Below are positions 37,701-48,376 of a DNA stretch of 64,000 bases, piece after piece (the stretch's first letter is position 1; each line of letters opens with the position of its first letter). Source of the DNA: Avena insularis (Eukaryota > Streptophyta > Magnoliopsida > Poales > Poaceae); the NCBI GenBank assembly GCA_023614405.1, contig JAJUPC010000228.1, positions 124,001 to 188,000 on the forward strand, written 5' to 3'. The notes beneath the pieces are model-generated. The model did not search any database, was not told where the DNA came from, and was given only the letters and a program-made list of their open reading frames with translations. Position numbers and translations under genes: made by a program.

Positions 37701-38106
37701 AGACCACATATGGATCCATCAGTGTAATTGCATGTGTGTTCTTTTCACATACCACATATGGATCCACCAGAGTCATTGCATGTGTGTTCTTTTCACAGGC
37801 CACATATGGATGCACCAGAGTCATTGCATGCGTGTTCTTTTCACAAACCCCATATGGATCCACCAGAGTTCATTGCATGTGTGTTCTTTTCATTAACCAC
37901 AGATAGAGTCATTTCATATGTGTTCTTTTCACAGACCTGATATGGATCCACCAGTGTCATTGACTGTGTGTTCTTTGCACAGACCACATATGGATCCACC
38001 AGAGTCATTGAAATGTTTGTTCTTTTCACAAACCACATATGGATCCACCATTATCATTGCATGTTTTTTTTTCACATACCACATATGAAACCAGCATTGT
38101 CATTGC
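34800..38106. repeat. Higher-order duplication, offset 2,096 bp
   Basis: About 1.2 kb at 34.80-36.01 kb is repeated nearly base for base at 36.90-38.11 kb. Shared private variants include GATCTACAAG (35044, 37140), CCCACATATTGATCC (35270, 37366) and ACATATGAAACCAGC. The intervening 36.0-36.9 kb is a different monomer series. Confidence 0.85.
36701..36988. repeat. Local 144-bp (three-monomer) tandem duplication
   Basis: Copies 36701-36844 and 36845-36988 share the order CAGACC monomer, CAAACC monomer, CAGGCC monomer and differ at few positions (for example CAGAGTC versus CAGAATC). This is a recent slippage or unequal exchange step. Confidence 0.85.
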
Positions 38107-39592
38107 ATGTTTGTTCTTTTCACAGACCACATATGGATCCACCAATGTCATTGTATGTGTGTTCTTTTCACAGACCATATATCGATCCACCAATGTCATT
38201 GCATGTTTGTTCTTTTCACATACCACATATGGATCCACTAGTGTCATTGCATGTGTGTTCCTTACACAGACCACATATGGATCCACCAGTGTCATTTCAT
38301 GTGTGTCCTTTTCACAGACCACATATGGATCCACCAGTATCATTGCATGCCTATTCTTATCACATACCACATATGGATCCACCAGTGTCATTGCATGTGT
38401 GTTCTTTTCACCGACCACATATGGATCCACCAGTGTCATTGCATGTGTGTTCTTTTCACAGACCACATATGGATCCACCAGAGTCATTGAAATGTTTGTT
38501 CTTTTCACAAACCACATATGGATCCACCGGTGTCATTGCATGTGTGTTCTTTTCACAGACCACATATGGATCCACCATAGTTCATTGCAGGTGTGTTTTT
38601 TCATAGACCAAATATGGATCCACCAGTGTCATTGCATGTCTGTTCTTTTCACATACTACATATGGATCCACCAGAGTCATTGCATGTGTGTTCTTTTCAC
38701 AGACCACATATGGATCCACTAGTGTCATGGCATGTGTGTTATTTTCACAAACCACATATGGATCCACCAGTGTCATTGCATGTGTGTTCTTTTCACAGAC
38801 CACATATGGATCCACCAGTATCATTGCATGTCTGTTCTTTTCACAAACCACATATGGATCCACCAGAGTCATTGCATGTGTGTTCTTTTCACAGACCACA
38901 TATGGATGCACCAGAGTCATTGCATGTGTGTTCTTTTCACAGACCCCATATGGATCCACCAGAGTTCATTGCATGTGTGTTCTTTTCATTAACCACAGAT
39001 AGAGTCATTTCATATGTGTTCTTTTCACAGACCTGATATGGATCCACTAGTGTCATTGCATGTGTGTTCTTTTCACAGACCATATATGGATCCACAAGTG
39101 TCATTGCATGTGTGTTCTTTTCACAGACCACATATGGATCCACCATTATCATTGCATGTGTTTTTTTCACATACCACATACGGAACCACCATTGTCATTG
39201 CATGTGTGTTCTTTTCACAGACCACATATGGATCCACCAATGTCATTGCATGTGTGTTCTTTTCACAGACCATATATGGATCCACCAATGTCATTGCATG
39301 TTTGTTCTTTTCATAGACCACATATAGATCCACCAGTGTCATTGCATGTGTGTTCTTATCACAGACCACATACAGATCCACCAGTGTCATTTCATGTGTG
39401 TTCTTTTCACACACCACATATGGATCCACCAGTGTCATTGCATGTTTGTTCTTTTCACAGACCACATATGGATCCACTAGAGTCATTTCATCTGTGTTCT
39501 TTTCACATACCACATATGGATCCACCAGTGTCATTGCATGTGTGTTCTTTTCACAGACCACATATGGATCCACCATTGTCATTACATTCCGT

Positions 39593-39597
39593 TTTTC
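39593..39597. other. Candidate left target duplication of solo LTR (TTTTC)
   Basis: TTTTC precedes the LTR and recurs at 40929-40933. The right flank TTTTCATAGACC continues the same monomer type seen intact at 35548. The left flank is altered (ATTCCG in place of AGTGTGTTC), so the duplication is probable, not certain. Confidence 0.55.
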
Positions 39598-40928
39598 TCA
39601 AGGGTATAGTAAATCAAAATTTTCTACTAAGCTTACAGAGGGAAAGCCAAGATCTAATCTAGGAGATGCAAACAACGAGAGAGATTGGATTAGATCTTCA
39701 TACCTTGAAGATGGATCAACCAACGTCATTGCGTGTGATGTAGTCGTACTTCTCTCCTCATCGATCCGATCCACATCTAGATCCACAAGTGGCACGCTGC
39801 ATGATGTCTCCTCCTTCCTCGGACCAGCAAGTAGGGTGGAGAGATAGATTGGATCTACAACATTGTATTGCAGGTGTGTTCTTTCAAACCACATATGGAG
39901 GGAGCGAGGCCCCTGCCCACCCTCCACAAGTTTAACCTTCTTATCTGTATTCTAGTTTTCTATTTAAACTTATCTAGGATCCATCTAGGGTCCTTGCCTG
40001 TGTGTTCTTTTCACACTCCTCATAGGATGCCCCTCCCGGAAGGTGGGACCACGTTGGCCCCCTGTTCTGTTCTAGACTTAGATCATACCGATTAATCCAC
40101 CAATGCCATTGCCTTATATGAATGTTCTTTTCGGAACCTGACCATTCATATTGATCCATCCATATCATCCCATGTGTGTTCTGAAATTTCATAAACCAAG
40201 TATCCAATCTATCCTAAGGTCACGTTGCATGTGTGACCTGGCTTTCGAGATATGATCGCATATGGATCATCAAGTGGCCGTCATTGACCCATGTGTGATC
40301 ATATCATGAACCACATATGGATTCAATCAATCATATATATATATTCTTTTCGCTGATATTTACCAGATATGGAGATCCACCATTGTCATTTCATGTGTGT
40401 TCACTATTTCACAATCCACATATGGATTAACCAACTCATTGCAAGCTGTGTTATCTTTTAACCACATGGATGGATCCACCAGTCGATACATGAGATTGTG
40501 ATTTTTTCACAGACCAATTTATGATCACCAGAGACATAGGATGTATGATCATTTCATACCTCATATGACTGATGACCAAAGCTTTATTGCATGGTCAGGA
40601 ATGTCTCATATTTGACATAGGAAAGCAACATATGAATGAACACAATGACGATCTAATTGCTTGGTTTGGTCTTTTCCACCATATCATTCTCCCAATGATA
40701 TGATCTCATTATCAATTGACAACTCATGTCTATGGTTAGGAAACCTTAACCATCATTGATCAATGAGCTAGTCCATAGAGGCGTACTAGGGACACGGTGT
40801 TGTTCACAAACCACACAAGTATTAATGTTTCCGCTTAATACAATTCTAGCATGGAATATAAACTTTATCATGAACAAGAATTATAATAATAACATCTTTA
40901 TTATTGCCTCTAGGGCATAATTCCAACA
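39598..40928 (-). mobile_element. Solo LTR of a BARE/Angela-like Ty1/copia element, interwoven with satellite-like words
   Basis: The right end, read on the minus strand, begins TGTTGGAATTATGCCCTAG and continues AGGCAATAATAAAGATG, close to the conserved start of Triticeae BARE/Angela/WIS LTRs. The left part (ATCTAGGAGATGC, CAACGAGAG, ATGTAGTCGTAC) also fits the other end of such LTRs. No internal region or second LTR is present, so this is a solo LTR of ~1.33 kb. Between about 39.71 and 40.56 kb fragments resembling the satellite (GGTGTGTTCTTTC AAACCACATATGG, GTGTGTTCTTTTCACAC, GATCCACCATTGTCATTTCA) alternate with LTR sequence. No open reading frame is credible. The family call rests on remembered terminal motifs. 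Confidence 0.72.
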
Positions 40929-42200
40929 TTTTCATAGACCACATATCGAACCACCATTGTCATTGCATGTGTGTTCTTTTCAGAGACCACATATGGATCC
41001 ACCAGTGTAATTGCATGTGTGTTCTTTTCACATACCACATATGGATCCACCAGAGTCATTGCATGTGAGTTCTTCTCACAGGCCACATATGGATGCACCA
41101 GAGTCATTCCATGTGTGTTCTTTTCACAGACCCCATATGGATCCACCAGAGTTCATTGCATGTGTGTTCTTTTCATTAACCATAGATAGAGTCATTTCAT
41201 ATGTGTTCTTTTCACAGACCTGATATGGATCCACTAGTGTCATTTCATGTGTGTTCTTTTCACAGACCATATATTGATCCACAAGTGTCATTGCATGTGT
41301 GTTCTTTTCACAAACCACATATGGATCCACTATTATCATTGCATGTGTTTTTTTTCACATACCACATATGGAACCAGCATTGTCATTGCATGTGTGTTTT
41401 TTTCACAGACCACATATGGATCCACCAATGTCATTGCATGTGTGTTCTTTTCACAGACCATATATGGATCCACCAATGTCATTGCATGTTTGTTCTTTTC
41501 ATAGACCACATATAGATCCACCAGTGTCATTGCATGTGTGTTCTTATCACAGACCACATACAGATCCACCAGTGTCATTTCATGTGTGTTCTTTTCACAC
41601 ACCACATATGGATCCACCAGTGTCATTGCATGTCTATTCTTTTCACAGACCACATATGGATCCACCAGAGTCATTTCATGTGTGTTCTTTTCACATACCA
41701 CATATGGATCCACCAGTGTCATTGCATGTGTGTTCTTTTCACAGACCACATATGGATCCACCATTATCATTACAAGTGTGTTCTTTTCATAGACCACATA
41801 TCGAACCACCATTGTCATTGCATGTGTGTTCTTTTCACAGACCACATATGGATCCACCAGTGTCATTGCATGTGTGTTCTTTTCACATACCACATATGGA
41901 TCCACCAGAGTCATTGCATGTGTGTTCTTTTCACAGACCACATATGGATCCACCAGTATCATTGCATGTCTGTTCTTTTCACAAACCACATATGGATCCA
42001 CCAGAGTCATTGCATGTGTGTTATTTTCACAGGCCACATATGGATGCACCAGAGTCATTGCATGTGTGTTCTTTTCACAGACCCCATATGGATCCACCAG
42101 AGTTCATTGCATGTGTGTTCTTTTCATTAACCATAGATAGAGTCATTTCATATGTGTTCTTTTCACAGACCTGATATGGATCCACTAGTGTCATTTCATG
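40929..42200. repeat. Satellite array, block 3 (48-bp monomers)
   Basis: The array resumes mid-monomer at TTTTCATAGACC, in the register left at 39597. It includes the CAGGCC and ATTAACC marker monomers and ends at TCATTTCATG where element 2 inserts. No gene is seen. Confidence 0.95.
42196..42200. other. Left target-site duplication of element 2 (TCATG)
   Basis: TCATG before the LTR start TGTGACACCCC matches TCATG at 54040-54044. The LTR begins TGTG and the original satellite also continued TGTG after TCATG, so the left edge could be placed up to 4 nt later by eye. Confidence 0.9.
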
Positions 42201-45080
42201 TGTGACACCCCGGTTCTGAAAAGACCGTGGCCTCTATGTGACATGCCAATCCCTGGATCGGTTCATTGGCCCACAATAGAGTAAGATAGATAACATAGCA
42301 AAATATCCGTGTATCATAGATAACGAAGATCTAGAGTACCATTATTACAATAAAAGCTTAGCACAAAGCTAGCTCAAATTATTCAGGTAGCAACATAAAC
42401 GAGATAAATCCTCCATTCTTCAAATTGCCCACAAGTGAACAAGTGCCGAGTGGAGTACCGTGGCCTATAACGATCAATCAGAATCGGAATAACTCAAAGA
42501 TAAACGCAACAGCTCAAGGGTCAATACATGGAATGTATGGCAAGTAGAGCTAGTAAATGGAGACAATAGTACTAACATCTACATGCATATTTGGCAAGTG
42601 GAGCTGTGTCTGGCTTGCATTTGCAAATAACTTTGTCCTACTTTCATAAACAGTTTTTGATTTTTCTTTGAAAAGATCCCAATTAAGTTATCCCAACAAC
42701 ATTAAAACAATTATGAAATTAGAATGAGCGAGAAACATGTCATGGAATCAATATCAAGCAACTCAGTTGTCCATAACCGGGGACACGGCTAATCGATTAG
42801 ATTATACACTCTGCAGAGGTTAGTACACTTTACCCATGTGATTTGGCCAGCCCAAATTGCACCATCACTCTCATTTTGGGTGATGATAGGAGAAGACCAA
42901 GAAGAGACTGTTCGGGAAGTAGCTCCTCAATCCCGACGCCACCGGTCCAACCTACCAAAATTCTACATCTCTGGATACGCTGGTTCGAAGTTACCAACCT
43001 ACTAAGTCCAACCAACCGCCCATTTCATTATTGGCACATGGTTGTACACGTAAGCTACACAATAAATAAGCCAATCATTCTCTCTTGATACCGGGTGCCT
43101 TTCCGCAATGAAACCACCAAAATTATCAATACCATCACACCTGGGGGTTCATTGATTGTTGTTTTAGTTTTCACAAACCAATACTTTGAGAAAACAAGTA
43201 TCAATGATGTAACCCAGCCGTCGTTCAACATAGCATGGCTAAGCACATCTACAACGGTGGTTCATCTACAAGGAAAGCCCTACCACATAATAGGACATAG
43301 CATAGCGATAGTATCATCCTACACATGCATCTACAAAATACACGACAATGCATTAAAAATAGTAGGACGATATCATGAACAAAGTAGCATCTACTTGCCT
43401 TGATTGAAGCGGTCGGAGGAACAATCCAAACACGAGCAAGGGTTGCACTCCACACAATCTACACGACACAATTGCATTCATAAACAAACAATTCACAAAC
43501 ATATGCAACAAAGATGATGCATGAATGCAAGAACGGCAAGTGAATTGGTGCTACAGCTGCACCACATAATACTAATACATATTACTACCGAATACATGCA
43601 TGGAAAATAGATTTGGCGCTAGGAAAACTATTAACCAAAAGTAGAGATCTCTACTAGAGCTAGAACTTAAATAATTCACTACCGGTAGTATACTGTTTGT
43701 AAAAACCCGGAAAAATTCTACCGCATAGGCATCGCTGGTAAGAAACAGTACCAATTGGAATTACTCAAAAAGGAGTTATAAAACATCCCGAGTAATTAAA
43801 ACACTGCAGAAAGCCATTAGACAAATACTGCAGAAGTTTTTACTGTAAGCCTATCTTTTTAATTCACGATGAGATTCCAACTCGTTCATACGAGTTCAGG
43901 GACATATCACACGCGATTTTCGGAGCTACGAAACTTTTACTACGAATTTATTACTCCGAAAAGGCCACTAACTAGTTTGATTAAACTGTACTAAACCTGA
44001 CAGTAAAAGTCTGAACCAAAGGTCCATCGAGATTCTACACGACTCACTGAACTCGTGCATATTTTATTTGCAAATTTTGGCCAAGCGGTTTAATTTCTAC
44101 GCAATTTACAAGATTCTACAGAAATCTGCCAATTAATAGGATTAACGAAATTGACCCAGTCAACTGTGTCTGTTTGACTGGTCAACTGGGCGCTGACTGG
44201 GCGTCTGACCAGTCAACATCTCGGGCCTCTGACTAGTCAACGTCTGGAGTGCTGACCAGTCAACGAACGATCTAAGCCGCTGATCTGAGATCTGACGGTG
44301 GCTGCTGTCTTACCGGAAACGGACGGCGAATCAAACTCCGGCGAGCTCCGGACGGCGGCGATGGTCGGTTCCGGTGGCGTGGTTCTACCTGCACGTACAC
44401 ACACGGTCAACTACGACTCCCGGAATAATAAACGCGTGCGCGTACGCGGCGATCTGCAGGGCGCAGTTGGCGGCGGCGGATGGAGACACGGAGCACGGGA
44501 ACAGAAAGAGAGCGGCGAGACGAACCCGGCAATAGACGCGGCGATGGCCGACGATGGAGGGGTGGCCGGCGGCGGCGAGGAGAAGCGGCGGTGGCGGCGG
44601 GCGCCTGGGTGCGTGCGTGCCACGGAGGAGATGGCGGCGGCGGTTTGGGTTGCGTGCACGGGAACCGAGGCCAGGGGTGGGGCCTCTTAAAAGTCCTCAG
44701 AAAAAAAAAAAGAAAGAAAAAATCCTGAACCGAATCGGTCCGCAGTTGGACTCGCTTCGAAATCGGTCAGATTTTCGGACCGCTTCCGCGGTTTACTAAA
44801 ACGTCCGAGTCTTTTGCATACGAACTCCGATTTGAGCGATTTCGCCTACGGTTCAGATTGCCGAGGGGAACAACCTTCAGTCAAGTTTGTGTGAAAACTC
44901 GAACCTACAGAGGTGGTTGTTGCAAGTCCCTCTAAAGCTCCCCGCAGAACCTCGGGCAGTAGAAACGGGTTTTGCAAATAGCGTTTCACGATCCTCTCTA
45001 CTCGACGGTAATGCATGGAAAGATATGATGTGATGCAATGAATGATATGCAAGACCAAATCTAAAATTTGGGATGTGACA
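42201..45080 (-). repeat. 3' LTR of element 2 (2.88 kb)
   Basis: On the plus strand it runs TGTGACACCCCGG to GGGATGTGACA. It is collinear with 51183-54039, with scattered single-base changes and small indels, more in the GC-rich section (about 44.3-44.7 kb). Open frames there are not conserved between the LTRs and are not annotated. A cluster of GACCAGTCAAC motifs lies at 44151-44266. Confidence 0.94.
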
Positions 45081-45097
45081 AGACTAACCCTTAAGAT
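45081..45097 (-). other. Polypurine tract of element 2
   Basis: Read on the minus strand, TTAAGGGTTAGTCT directly precedes the 3' LTR start TGTCACATCCC. It resembles TTAAGGGGTTAGATT of element 1 and would prime plus-strand synthesis. Confidence 0.65.
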
Positions 45098-46560
45098 GAA
45101 TCTCGTCCCCTAGATTCGCGCCGCTAGCAAATAGGTGTGGGTAGTCCTCTGATGTCATCTTCACGCTCCCAAGTGGCTTCCTCTTTGGTGTGGTGGCTCC
45201 ACTCGCACCTTGCAAAACTTGATTGTCTTGGTACGGTAGTCCTTTCGCTGTCTCCAGAATCTTGACCGGTTTCTCCTTATAGGTCAAATCATTCTCAAGC
45301 TGAACCTCCTCTAGCGGTACAGTGTCTCTCAATGGTGTATCCACCATCTCCGGATGGCACTTCTTCATCTGGGATACGTGGAACACATTGTGAACAGCGC
45401 AGAGCCTCCGCAACTCCAACCGATAGGCAACTTCTCCTTTATGCGTTAAGACCCGACACGGTCCAATAAATCGAGGTGCCACTTACCCTTAATACCAAAT
45501 CTCTTGATTCCACGGAGTGGCGATACTCGAGGTATGCTCTATCACCTATCTCATACACCACTTCCTTGCGCTTACGCCGCCAGAGCTCTTCCGCCTTGAT
45601 TGTGCTACCTTCAATGTCTCTAATCAAGGCGACTTTTCTCCTCATTCTTGATCAAGTCAGGTCCAAACAATCGACGTTCTCCTACTCCATCCCATAGCAA
45701 TGGTGTTCGCACCGTTTCCCATACAACACATCGAACGGTGACGTCTTGATGCTGGTTTGATAGCTGTTGTTGTAGGAAAACTCCGCATACGGTAAATTTT
45801 CATCCCAACTAGAACCATGAGCCAAGGCGCAAGCTCTTAGCATGTCCTCCAAAATCTGATTCACCTCTCTCGTCCATCCGTCAGGTGAAACGCTGTGCTA
45901 AACTCCAATCTAGTACCAAGTGACTCGTACCGGGCGCCAAGTGTGAGGTAAATTGGGTGCCTCTATCGACACGATACTCTTGGGAACTCCATGTAGGCAC
46001 ACAATCTTGTCCATGTAACTCTTGGCCAACCTTGCACTTGTATAGGTCGTCTTCACTGGTATAAAGTGGGCTACCTTGGTCAAATGATCGACCACTACCC
46101 AAATAGAGTCATATCCAGACCTGGTCCTGGGCAGTCCTGTGATAAAGTCCATTCCCACTCTATCCCATTTCCAATCCGGCACGGGCAAAGGCTGTAGCAG
46201 TCCTGCTGGTTTCGTGTTCCGCCTTCACTGCTACATACATCACATAGGGCGATATGCTCTGCGATGTCTCCCTTCATGTTGTTCCACCAGAATCTGTCCT
46301 TTAGGTCCATATACATCTTCGTATTGCCCGGATGTATGGAATACGGCGAGTCATGAGCTTCCTGCATAATCAACTTCCTTAACTCCGGATCGGGCACACA
46401 CAAACAATCTCCATACCACAAGGTACCTTGCTCATCCTCGGAATTCCTTGCTCGACCTTCCTTCATCTTTTCCTTAACTTCATCTATCTCTTTGTCTCCC
46501 ACTTGAGCCTTCCTGATTCTGTCCTGAAGCGTTGGTTGGACTTCCATTGTAGCCAAATAT
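45084..46560 (-). pseudogene. pol: Element 2 pol: integrase and chromodomain-like C-terminus
   Basis: In coding order: zinc-binding part with HPGNTKMYMDLKDRFWWNNM and IALCDVC (46095-46556); core with [18 protein letters not shown] (first Asp at 46147-46149) and, in another frame, DRGTQFTSHL; then NQILEDMLRACALAHGSSWD and PFDVLYGKRC; then MAPRFIGPCRVLTHKGEVAY with NVFHVSQMKKC; and a tail VKILETAKG...EDYPHLFASG. The last part is the Tekay/Del chromodomain-like end. Small deletions around 45870-45900 disturb the region holding the catalytic Glu. At least five frame changes make it non-functional as written. Confidence 0.85.
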
Positions 46561-47000
46561 CCTTCAGATACTACCTCCGCCTAAGGTCCTTGAATTGCTT
46601 GCACAAATCCTCGTGCAATTCACCAATTGTCAATCCATTGGCATAAACCTTCCGGCTCAGAGCATCTGCTACTACATTGGCCTTTCCTGGGTGATATTGC
46701 AGATTCATATCATAGTCCTTGATAAGTTCCAACCATCTCCTTTGTCTCATGTTCAGCTCCTTCTGTGTAAATATGTACTTCAGGCTCTTGTGGTCGTGTA
46801 CACATCACAGTTGTTTTCCCATTAAGTAATGCCTCCATACCTTGAGCGCATGAACCACGACGCTAACTCCAAGTTGTGTGTGGGTAATTCCGCCATGGTG
46901 CTTGAGTTGTCATGAGGCATAAGACACTACTCTCCCATCTTGCATCAAGACACTCCCAAGTCCCCGCCGAGAAGCATCACAAGACACTTGGAAATCCTTC
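46561..47000 (-). pseudogene. pol: Element 2 pol: RNase H domain, heavily broken
   Basis: Read on the minus strand, the segment holds [20 protein letters not shown] and [20 protein letters not shown], then a [14 protein letters not shown] segment (about 46640-46690) that links RNase H to integrase. The upstream part near 46.9 kb is recognisable only in pieces. No long open frame survives. Confidence 0.72.
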
Positions 47001-47915
47001 AAGATCCGTAAACACGTAACATGCGCAATACTAGTCGACGCTTCAGCCTCGAAAGCTAGCTTCACACACATCCGTCCATTCAAACTTCCTCTCCTTCTTC
47101 AAGTTCAGTCATCGGCTTTGCAATCTTGGAAAAGTTTTCAATGAACCTCCTGTAATATCCAGCAAGTCCCAAAAGCTTCAATCTCTCCAGATTCTTGGGT
47201 GCTTCCCACTCGCCATCGCAATCACTTTGCTTGGATCAACAATGATCCTTCTCCCGACACTACGTGTCCAAGAAACCCAACGGTGTTAATCCAGAATTCA
47301 CACTTGCTGAATTTGGCATACAACCGTGTTCCCTCGCTTCCATAATCACCGCAGATGTTTCTCATGCTCAAAGATCATCCTTGGAATATATCAAGATGTC
47401 ATTAATAAACACTACCACGAACTTGTCCAAGTACTCCATAAATACCTTGTTCATCATGGTCATGAAATATGTCAGCATTCGTTAGTCCAAATGACATAAT
47501 CAGATACTCATATAAACCATACCTAGTGGTGAAGGCGTTTTTGGTACATCCTCCTTCCGGATCTTCAATTGAAAGTAGCCCGATCGCAGATCAATCTTGT
47601 CAACACCTTTGCTCCTTCCAGTTGATCAAACAAATCATTTATGTTCGGCAGAGGGTACTTGTTCTTGACGGTTACCTCATTCAGCGAGCGATAGTCCACC
47701 ACTAATCTCTTGCTGCTGTCTTTCTTCTCCACAAACAGAACAGGTGCACCCCATGACGACGCACTAGGCTGAATGAATCCCTTTTCTAGCTGCTCTTTCA
47801 ACTGTTTCTTCAATTCCCTCAGCTCATCCACATCCATCTTATATGGTTTCTTTGCTATTGGTCCTGTTCCCGGCATCAGGTCGATAAGAAACTCTACTTC
47901 CCTGTCAGGTGGCAT
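47001..47915 (-). pseudogene. pol: Element 2 pol: reverse transcriptase with altered active site
   Basis: The N-terminal half is open from 47915 to 47565: [40 protein letters not shown] and [20 protein letters not shown]. The catalytic box reads F-I-N-D at 47398-47409 followed by ILIYSK; the first Asp of the usual F-I-D-D is Asn (GAT to AAT in coding sense). [19 protein letters not shown] follows. RT copies element RNA to DNA; loss of a metal-binding Asp should abolish this. Frameshifts at about 47580 and 47480 add to the damage. Confidence 0.87.
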
Positions 47916-48065
47916 TCCCCGCGCTTCTTCCGAAACACGTCGGGTAATCCCTAATCACCGCACAAGATCCATGCTAACCCCTTAAGAGAATTCAACTTAC
48001 ACCTTCCCGGTCGTGCAAATGACTTGAATCTAATCCTCTTACCATCCGGGTTTTGAGGAAACAGC

Positions 48066-48370
48066 TCAGGCACAATCTATGTGTCCCCCATGCATAGACA
48101 TCCAATCCATACCCAGAATGACATCTAATCCCTGTGATTCCAACACTACCAAATGTGCAATGAAGTTGTATGTTCCAATCCTCACAGTTAAGTTGTGGCA
48201 TCCCGCACTAGCTATCATATCTCCTCCTGGTGAACTCACTCTAAAAGACCTCTTCATAGACTCAGTAGGTAACTTATACTTATCCACAAATGCTCTTGAT
48301 ATGAATGAATGCGATGCACCAAGATTTAAAAGTATAAGTGCAGGTAAGTATTGATTGAAACTTACCAATC
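48066..48370 (-). pseudogene. pol: Element 2 pol: protease domain lacking the catalytic Asp
   Basis: A 100-codon open stretch reads ...LILLNLGASHSFISRAFVDK and ends VILGMDWMSMHGGHIDCA. Around GASHSF the fold-defining sequence is normal, but the catalytic Asp-Ser/Thr-Gly is Asn-Leu-Gly (48318-48326). The intact motif in element 1 is DTG. The enzyme should therefore be inactive even where the frame is open. It lies directly downstream of gag, separated by a stop at 48377, where related elements usually have one continuous gag-pol frame. Confidence 0.87.
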
Positions 48371-48376
48371 ACAAGG

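Larger units (their letters stand above)
26771..39597. repeat. Satellite array, block 2b (nearly pure 48-bp monomers)
   Basis: About 12.8 kb of 48-bp monomers with the core CAGACCACATATGGATCCAC. Class markers are CACATACCAC, CACAAACCAC, TTATCACAGACCACATACAG, CACAGGCCACATATGGATGC and ATTAACCACAGATAG. The last two recur once per higher-order unit. Uninterrupted reading frames of up to 534 codons result from the period being a multiple of three and are not annotated as genes. Sequence is much cleaner than block 2a. Confidence 0.96.

Noticed and set aside
39598..39927. Minus-strand 109-codon frame in the solo LTR as a gene
   Set aside because: It overlaps LTR termini and satellite-like fragments, with no recognisable domain.
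44298..44690. 130-codon Gly/Arg-rich frame in element 2 LTR
   Set aside because: It is not conserved in the partner LTR (53271-53495 differs), is low-complexity CGG-rich sequence, and lies opposite to the element's transcription.
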